A DNA stretch of 12,247 nucleotides from Cylindrotheca closterium (lineage: Eukaryota; Bacillariophyta; Bacillariophyceae; Bacillariales; Bacillariaceae). Position numbers and translations under genes: made by a program. Of this stretch, positions 1-6,068 are shown one piece after another. How positions within the stretch are numbered: position 1 is the first letter of the stretch; each line of letters begins with the position of its first letter. The DNA is taken from NCBI GenBank assembly GCA_933822405.4, contig CAKOGP040001974.1, forward strand, positions 1 to 12,247. Reading direction: 5' to 3'. The notes below the pieces were generated by a model. That model saw only the letters and a list, made by a program, of their open reading frames with translations, ran no database searches and was not told where the DNA came from.

Positions 1-277
1 CGGACTCCACCATGTCCTCCCATGGTTCTCGACGGGGGCTACCACTGGGTTGCTTGTAGTTACCTCGCTCGATCACCAACAAATCCACTGGGTAAGTGTT
101 TAGGAGCCCCTTCCAAGATCGGTGGGGTTCAAAGAGCACTACCGGTACCGGTGGGTCTTCCAAGTCCGACGAGGGACGGACAGACTAGTTGGTGTGTTTG
201 GAAGCCATCAGCCATGAATCAGTTCACACATCACCAATCCTTGATCGAAGCTGTTTGTTTTGTATTTTGATACGGAA
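1..277. other. 5' flank of the RimP-like gene, no supported gene
   Basis: This stretch lies upstream of the first gene and probably holds its promoter and 5' UTR. It contains a doubled ACCGGT (141-152) and a 9-bp direct repeat CCACTGGGT (42-50 and 85-93). An open frame runs from an ATG at 22 to a stop at 270, but its 82-residue product resembles no family I know and has no domain signature. An ATG at 214 in the same frame could act as an 18-codon upstream ORF that ends 7 nt before the RimP-like start. I see no RNA gene or mobile element. Confidence 0.5.
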
Positions 278-1390
278 ATGAAGCACCTATCATTGGTAGT
301 CCTGCTATCGCTGATAGAATTTTGTGGGGCTTTCAGTCTCACGCAGCAATCTAGAATGAACCAATCAAGACTCTACGCAGGTCGTTCTCGATCACGTGTC
401 ACAGACCCTGCTGGTCCAACCCCCGTAGAAGAAGAAGAGGAGGTTGAGGAAATAAGCTTAGAAGATGTCGAAGAATTCAAATATGATCCAAATAATCACC
501 CAATTCCCCACCAGCCATGGCGTCGTGGAATAACTGCTGGTTGTGAAGATCCAATCGATGCTTCATGGCGCATACGGGCAGAGGCCCTTATTGAAAAGTC
601 GATTGAAATGACGGGAGGAAAGCTGATCGGTGTTACATGGTTTCTGGCACATCTGCTCATCACCATCGATGACGATTTCAGTGAAGTTCCAAGGGATCTT
701 TTGAAGACGAGTGGTCCTGTGATTAACGTGGTGGAACCAGAAAATCCGATCTTCCGTGACCCTGCTGATCCTGTTCCCGAGGATATTTGGGCTGACGAGG
801 AAATTGAAATGCCTTCTAATGACGAAGTGATGGAAGCAGCAGAAGACCTCAAGTCAAAAATGTATGCTCGTCCAGAAGAAGGGGAAGAACCTTTGGACTT
901 GGATGAAGAGGATATTCCGACATTCCAATCTGCAGAAACGCGGGAAGATAAAGCTCTTCGTGTCGCAGAGGAGGCTTCGGAGAGAATCAATGATCTTGAA
1001 TACCAAATTGACATCGAAGCTTTAAGGATCAACACTCCGGCGATCTCTTCGATTGCTGGTGCAATCATTGAGGCGCTGGAGACAGAGGAAAAAGAACTCC
1101 GGATTCTCGAGCGCCACGAAATTGTACTCTGCAGTCCTGGAGCTCCAGATGTGCTCGAAACACAAAAAGAGTTTGACTCTCATCGAGGCCGTGATGTTGC
1201 AGTTGAAACAGTAGACCCATGGGACTCAAATCGCACCTTGCGGGGGAAGCTTTTGGATCGGAATTCAATGGACATTTTGATCAACCAAAAGGGAAGGATG
1301 GTGACTATCCCTCAAAATTTTGTCAAGTGCGTGAGGCTTCCAAACGAAAAAGGAAAACATGAAGGAATTGAGGACTCGAAAGAAGGGTAA
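278..1390 (+). CDS. Plastid-targeted RimP-like ribosome maturation factor
   Basis: RimP helps assemble the 30S ribosomal subunit; this copy should act in the plastid. The product has 370 residues and no intron. I chose the ATG at 278 because it opens directly on a signal peptide (residues 1-18) ending in CGA-FSLTQ, the diatom A-F plastid cleavage motif, followed by a basic, Ser-rich transit region. Residues about 98-132 match the RimP N-terminal alpha/beta domain (EALIEKSIEMTGGKLIGVTW, ending ITIDDD). The domain resumes at about 253-292 with a degenerate SPG motif (CSPGAPD, where bacteria usually have SSPGLDRP). Residues 300-354 fit the C-terminal SH3-like barrel (HRGRDVAVET to VTIPQNFVKCVRL). 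Oddities are an acidic linker (50-66) and an acidic insert of about 120 residues (133-252) splitting the N-terminal domain. Bacterial RimP is about 150 residues. The family call rests on motif pattern, not on alignment. Confidence 0.72.
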   Translation: MKHLSLVVLLSLIEFCGAFSLTQQSRMNQSRLYAGRSRSRVTDPAGPTPVEEEEEVEEISLEDVEEFKYDPNNHPIPHQPWRRGITAGCEDPIDASWRIRAEALIEKSIEMTGGKLIGVTWFLAHLLITIDDDFSEVPRDLLKTSGPVINVVEPENPIFRDPADPVPEDIWADEEIEMPSNDEVMEAAEDLKSKMYARPEEGEEPLDLDEEDIPTFQSAETREDKALRVAEEASERINDLEYQIDIEALRINTPAISSIAGAIIEALETEEKELRILERHEIVLCSPGAPDVLETQKEFDSHRGRDVAVETVDPWDSNRTLRGKLLDRNSMDILINQKGRMVTIPQNFVKCVRLPNEKGKHEGIEDSKEG

Positions 1391-1433
1391 GCGAAAAATT
1401 TGACTTGGAAAAGGTTGGCGATGGATGATGTTG

Positions 1434-1470
1434 GTGCAGTCCGTGGCCGTGCAGTCCGTGGCCGTGCAGG
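1434..1470. repeat. 15-bp tandem repeat in a convergent 3' region
   Basis: GTGCAGTCCGTGGCC occurs twice in perfect tandem (1434-1448, 1449-1463), followed by a 6-nt partial third copy (GTGCAG). It lies between the stop codons of the RimP-like and rhomboid genes. The perfect identity suggests recent slippage or duplication. Confidence 0.85.
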
Positions 1471-1592
1471 TACGAGTAGAACCGGTACAACATTATGGTT
1501 AGTATTTTTTAGAACCGGAAGGAGTTCTGTATCCTGCAGAAATACTGCACAACATTATTTTATAATATTGATTTATAGATTCGGACATATAA

Positions 1593-2897
1593 TCAGTTCC
1601 ACGCGCATTCACAGGTGTATCCTTCGGGAAATAGATTTCGGAAGTAGGAGCAGGCATCGGCGAGATCTTCATCTGGGAATGTTTCATTGAACAATACGTT
1701 CCCTAGGACAATGGATCCCCCAACCAGTCCAAACAATCCAATGCTTCCCCAAAGCATTCGAATGAATGGGGACGCAATTTCGCGAGCAAACAGTAACATT
1801 CCTCCCATGAATCCAGCAAGAAGTCCTCCCACATGACCAGAGAAGTCAATGTACGTGAATGAACTTACCAGAGAGATGACCGCCATACTACACATAACGC
1901 CACTCAGTTGGTCAAGATGCACTGTATCGTAATATGCATTGTTCTTTAGGTCGAAAGCAGTCCAAGTAATGACATGGGCAATCTTCGCACCAAACAGACC
2001 CATCAGTGCACCTGAGCTGCACACACCGATACTGTCAGGATTTACAGCAGAAGATGTTGCAACACACCCGAGGGAGCTGATGATGTACAATACTAGCCAC
2101 TTGGTGGATCCCCATTCTCTCTCGAAATAAGCACACGTTTCTAACTGGCAGAATGCATTCACCAGGAGGTGTAGTATTCCCACGTGAAGGAACGCAGGAG
2201 TTAGGAGTCGGAAGTACTGGTTGCGCTCAATCAGCAGGTATGAGTTTTTCCCACCCCACTCAGAAAACGCATCAGGGAAAGGTCCAATCATTGGGTTGAC
2301 ATCGACAGGTGCAACGCCGCAGAGAATCAACTGTGACAGCAATAAAGTAAGCTGTAATGCCGAGATAGCAATGCATAGGTACGCTATACGCTGTTTTACA
2401 ACCACAACTTCGCTTTCTTGGCTCATGAGACCCTCGGAGTTAATTGTCGGTAACGAAAGCATCTCTCTGTTGAGCTTCTTTGGCATGCGTTTTTGATTTT
2501 TGGAAGAAACTCCATTAGCAGAATAAATGAGATTCGAACTTTGCGAGTTTGTCCCCGAATATGATCTGTTATGGGTTGAAGTATTGTCGCCAGTTTCACC
2601 GGCGGTAAGCTGGGATTCGTAAAAGGAGAATCCTGCAGCGCCCGATTTCTCAATGCCACGAAGTGACTCTTGGGGAGCTGGTGCTTTGTAACCTGTATCC
2701 ACGTTATCAACATGGTCAGTTTCTTGCATTTTCTGAGTTTCACTTTCGTCAGGGCCGCCAAGTCTTGATCGTCGATCCGCAGTGTGATTGATGGATGCAC
2801 CTTGACTGGTTTCAACTTTTTCCAAATTGGCGATCGATGCGATCGCCATTTGTTGATTCGCGCGATATGCGCGATTCCAACCAACAAACGCATGCAT
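1593..2897 (-). CDS. Rhomboid-family intramembrane serine protease
   Basis: Rhomboids cut membrane proteins within or beside the bilayer using a Ser-His dyad. The product has 434 residues in one uninterrupted frame. Residues 1-168 are hydrophilic, Ser/Thr/Gln-rich and probably disordered and cytosolic. TM1 is about 171-193. TM2 carries the H-x4-H-x3-N signature (H238, H243, N247). TM4 carries the nucleophile S295 in GVCSSGALMGLFGA. TM6 carries H355 in DFSGHVGGLLAG. A last hydrophobic segment (about 382-402) fits the 6+1 topology of eukaryotic rhomboids, and a short Cys-containing tail follows. Both dyad residues are present, so this is probably an active protease and not an iRhom. The usual GxSG motif reads CSSG, with Cys293 in the first Gly position. 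Met17 is an alternative start. It is transcribed divergently from the PRL phosphatase gene. Its substrate and membrane cannot be told from the sequence. Confidence 0.9.
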   Translation of the reverse strand: MHAFVGWNRAYRANQQMAIASIANLEKVETSQGASINHTADRRSRLGGPDESETQKMQETDHVDNVDTGYKAPAPQESLRGIEKSGAAGFSFYESQLTAGETGDNTSTHNRSYSGTNSQSSNLIYSANGVSSKNQKRMPKKLNREMLSLPTINSEGLMSQESEVVVVKQRIAYLCIAISALQLTLLLSQLILCGVAPVDVNPMIGPFPDAFSEWGGKNSYLLIERNQYFRLLTPAFLHVGILHLLVNAFCQLETCAYFEREWGSTKWLVLYIISSLGCVATSSAVNPDSIGVCSSGALMGLFGAKIAHVITWTAFDLKNNAYYDTVHLDQLSGVMCSMAVISLVSSFTYIDFSGHVGGLLAGFMGGMLLFAREIASPFIRMLWGSIGLFGLVGGSIVLGNVLFNETFPDEDLADACSYFRNLFPEGYTCECAWN

Positions 2898-3237
2898 GCT
2901 CGTTCTCGGAAGCGATCCTTCAATTTTGGCTGGAAAGGTAGGCCCTCATTTGTACCTTGCTTTGCGCCTGCAGAAGCAAGTTATTTAAATCTGTGCACCC
3001 TCAACATACAGCTCCCGCCCGGGACCGGGCAGCTTCAAACCCAGCTGCAACTAATCTATCTGTGCTGCAGGAATAAGCCTGACTAAGACGAGCGCAGTTT
3101 CGGGAACAACAAGAGCAACTGAAGATTGCAGACTGTTTCATCAAGCCTAATTTGGACCGCACGTACCTATCGACTCACAAAGTAGAAGCACGCACGTTGC
3201 TCTTCGAAGCATAGGTGATCGGAACTCACAGCTTACT
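2898..3237. promoter_or_regulatory. Divergent promoter region, rhomboid / PRL phosphatase
   Basis: These 340 bp separate the two divergent start codons and should hold both promoters and 5' UTRs. A GC-rich hairpin is visible at 3017-3030 (GCCCGG, 2-nt loop, CCGGGC). The 13-mer GACGAGCGCAGTT at 3087-3099 recurs upstream of the ankyrin gene. I see no convincing TATA box. Open frames crossing this region have no family resemblance. Confidence 0.5.
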
Positions 3238-3771
3238 ATGTCCCGAATTCAGACGACAACAATCGGCACCCGGCCCACACCTATTGAAGTGCCTCCCTTG
3301 AGATTCTTGATCATGGATGCTCCTAGGCAGGGTAACTTACACTTGTATATTCGCGAAATGAGAAATCATTCTGTGACTGACGTAGTCCGCGTTTGCGAAC
3401 CAACCTACCAAGTGACAGAGTTATTGTCAGCTGGAATTGCCCTTCACGACATGGAATATGCAGATGGCCAGTCACCTCCAAAAGATATCATTGATCAATG
3501 GCTGAAGCTGGTTGAAAAAACTTTCTTTGCAAATGCTAGTGACTCTGCGAAAAGTTGCATTGCGGTACATTGTGTTGCAGGGCTTGGACGAGCCCCGGTA
3601 ATGGTCGCGCTTGCTTTGATTGAATTTGCAGGTATGGATCCGGTGGAGGCCGTGTCTTTGATCCGAAGACACAGGCGAGGTGCAATCAATGAAAAGCAAC
3701 TGCTATACCTCGAGGGGTACAAAAAGTCCTTTAAGAGTGCCGGGGGAGCGTCGTGTTGTGTTATATCTTAA
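3238..3771 (+). CDS. PRL/PTP4A-type prenylated protein tyrosine phosphatase
   Basis: PRLs are small dual-specificity-fold phosphatases that act at membranes; in animals they bind CNNM magnesium transporters. The product has 177 residues against about 170 in the family, and no intron. The P-loop HCVAGLGRAP gives nucleophile C112 and R118; the Ala after Arg is typical of PRLs, where most PTPs have Ser/Thr. D76 in YADG aligns with the PRL general acid. C53 in VRVCEPTY aligns with the backdoor Cys that forms a regulatory disulfide with the catalytic Cys. The polybasic stretch RRHRRG (144-148) and the C-terminal CaaX box CVIS (174-177) predict farnesylation and membrane anchoring. The ATG at 3238 opens on a short N-terminal extension before the conserved core (PPLRFLIMDAP). 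Its 3' end converges on isocitrate lyase, 93 bp away. Confidence 0.93.
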   Translation: MSRIQTTTIGTRPTPIEVPPLRFLIMDAPRQGNLHLYIREMRNHSVTDVVRVCEPTYQVTELLSAGIALHDMEYADGQSPPKDIIDQWLKLVEKTFFANASDSAKSCIAVHCVAGLGRAPVMVALALIEFAGMDPVEAVSLIRRHRRGAINEKQLLYLEGYKKSFKSAGGASCCVIS

Positions 3772-3864
3772 TTTACAGAGTCTCGAAATTGCAAAATATT
3801 GCTACTTGAAGAATTTAAAGACATCTTTTTAAAATTACCAACTTGTCCAACATGTGTTGCAAAA

Positions 3865-5823
3865 TTAGTTCGCGTTTTTGAATTGCCTTTCAGTGACGCC
3901 AGCGCCCATGGCAGCTGTGCTCGAAGCACCTCCAGTAGAGACGTTGATCATTTGATCAATTAGCTCTGCGCCTGACCATCGTTGATGGGTAAGTAATTCA
4001 ACTTGGTTCTCGCGCTCCTGGCGTTGGATGTCTTGAACATAAGACACGATTCCACGATCGGCAAATGATCTCGCAAGTTTCGTAATTACCAAACCATTGG
4101 CGTGAAAGCCTGCCAGTGTAATGAATTGCCAGACATATCCAAGAGAGCCTAGTTCGTCATTGAATGCTGACAATTCTTCATCAGTCATTCCAGACGCATC
4201 CCAGTTGAAACTTGGAGACAGGTTGTACGCGAGCATTTGTTCTGGATACTCCTTGTGAACACCTTCGCTAAATATTTTCGCCTCAGGAATCCCCGGCTTT
4301 CCTGTCTCCATCCAGATGATGTCACAGTATGGAGCATATGCACAAGCTCGCTGTATGCAAAACTCTAAAAACAGCCATGAGTTTTCGGAGTTTACTGTGA
4401 GTTCAAGAGCTACTGGTGTGGCTTACCGATTCCAGATCGCACTCGATAGTACCCCTCCCGCGCACGACAAAGGTCCCAATCGAAATAAACCTGACAAAGT
4501 AGGAATTATGGGCCATTGCTTGTGAGCAATCTTTCATTCAGCAAAGAAATTTGATCTTGTACTCACCGAGTTCTTTTGTCCAAAAATCGAATCGGCGACT
4601 GCCCGCGCTTTCGAAAGCGAGAGAGACTTGGGATTGCTACGAAGCCAAGTAGATTTCATTGCGTGTTTTTTGGTATCAGAGATGCCAAGGCTTTCTATCT
4701 GCCAGAAGACGGCTTCTCCAAAGGTCATTAACCGGGCCTTTTGCTCCCATTCTCGAGCAGCAGCAGATTTATCTTCTGCATTTAGCACAGTAGCACGCAA
4801 ACTGAGAAGCCCTGGCCTTGTTACTCCTAGAATGAAAGGATGGTCGCGAATATCGACGTTTGAGTCCAAAAGGGTTGCTGCTTCCGCATCGGTACGTGCC
4901 ACAATGATCAGACTAGTTCCCAAAACATCACTTGCCAACCTCGCCGCGACCAATCGATCGATGTGTTCTTGTGTAGCAACCAGAACCTTGCCTCCCATGT
5001 GACCACATTTCTTAGTTCCACTACAAGAGAAGTGTAAGGTATGGTCTGAATTCTCGACCAAAGAGTGCTGCTAAACCGAACTTACGGCTTTTGATCTTCA
5101 AAGTGAACGCCTGCGGCGCCAGCTTCCACAAACAGCTTGGTGAGTTTCATTACAGCGGACAAGCCGCCGTGACCTACACGTAAAGAGAATTGTGAGGCGA
5201 TGTTATTGCGATTGGATAAGACATGTATGAATGGAAACGAATTTACCTGTGTCCCCGTCGGCAACAACTGGGGTTAGGAAATCGACGCCTGAATCTAGCT
5301 GATGTCCCTTCAAAAGCCTTGACGATCTTTCGAAGTGCTGTCTACGATCATGATGAAGTTGAGCTCGAACTAGCTGGTCAACCTTGTTAGGCACGGTATT
5401 CATGGGATAGTCTGCAAAATCGGGTCCTGGCTCGTTTGTGGTGCTCGCCGTACTTGAGCATTGCCAACCGCTCACATAAATACTAGTCAGGTGAGGTGCC
5501 ATTTGAATAACTTGAACAGGGTCAAGAGATCCGAATGTATGCGAATAGCCACCGATTTTGTGAAGCTTAGTTAGCATGGAGAAGAGCTTTTTGGACTGAC
5601 TATTCGAAAAACTCGTCTCTTTAGTGCCTGCAGAGTTCCTGAGGCATGCTATATCAAGTGCTGAGTAACTACGTTTGGTATTTTTCCAACGATCTTCCGA
5701 CCACCACTTTTCAATAGTTGCAGCTTCTGTCTTCAAGGAATCATACTCCGCTTTTGGTTGAATATCAGACGCCTTGAACTTTAGGGAGCGTAGCCCACGA
5801 GATACCTTTGGTTCAGCAGACAT
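3865..5823 (-). CDS. Isocitrate lyase, five exons
   Basis: Isocitrate lyase cleaves isocitrate to glyoxylate and succinate, the first committed step of the glyoxylate cycle. I infer exons 5823-5247, 5173-5086, 5020-4567, 4490-4427 and 4364-3865. All four introns (73, 65, 76 and 62 bp) are GT-AG and keep frame, giving 560 residues, close to the eukaryotic length of about 550. Visible landmarks are SGWQCSST (118-125), [10 protein letters not shown] (131-140), the Mg-binding ADGDTGHGG (from 188, across intron 1) and the catalytic KKCGH with C227 (just after intron 2). [12 protein letters not shown] and RDHPFILG follow. Exon 4 supplies the conserved [19 protein letters not shown] segment, and exon 5 the WMETGKPG and NLSPSFNW segments. 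The first in-frame ATG is 5823; an upstream stop lies at 5941-5943. The protein ends KNAN, with no PTS1 peroxisomal signal, so location is uncertain. It is divergent from the ankyrin gene. Confidence 0.95.
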
Positions 5824-6068
5824 TGCTTTTGAGCAAGATGCTTTATTATATGTGGTTACTCTTGTCTTGAGAACCTTGTTGACCGTTGTCAAGTTGGTGT
5901 CAGAGGCGTCAATGACGCGTAGAGTTTCTTGATGATGCTTTCATGATGTTGCGAACGAACGGTTGAAGGACGAGCGCAGTTCGCATCCTCACAAGTCGAA
6001 CAAGTCACTGGCTGTGCAGAGCTGACGACTGCAATACGACGTCCCGATAATCTAAAATCATTGCCAAG
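5824..6068. promoter_or_regulatory. Divergent promoter region, isocitrate lyase / ankyrin protein
   Basis: These 245 bp separate two divergent start codons. The 13-mer GACGAGCGCAGTT (5969-5981) also occurs upstream of the PRL gene. On the minus strand, an 11-codon upstream ORF (5944-5909, MKASSRNSTRH) would lie in the isocitrate lyase leader, if transcription starts far enough upstream. Confidence 0.5.

Noticed and set aside
22..270. 82-codon open frame upstream of the RimP-like gene
   Set aside because: There is no recognisable domain, its composition looks arbitrary, and it ends just before the next start. It is more likely leader or promoter sequence.
496..1068. 190-codon minus-strand frame inside the RimP-like gene
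   Set aside because: It is the antisense of the acidic Glu/Asp-rich coding region, which gives a Ser-rich shadow protein with no family features.
2423..2923. 166-codon minus-strand frame overlapping the rhomboid N-terminus
   Set aside because: It is out of frame with the rhomboid core and has no domain. It is explained by the low-complexity N-terminal region.
4628..5002. 124-codon plus-strand frame
   Set aside because: It lies antisense to isocitrate lyase exon 3, whose conserved protein accounts for the sequence.
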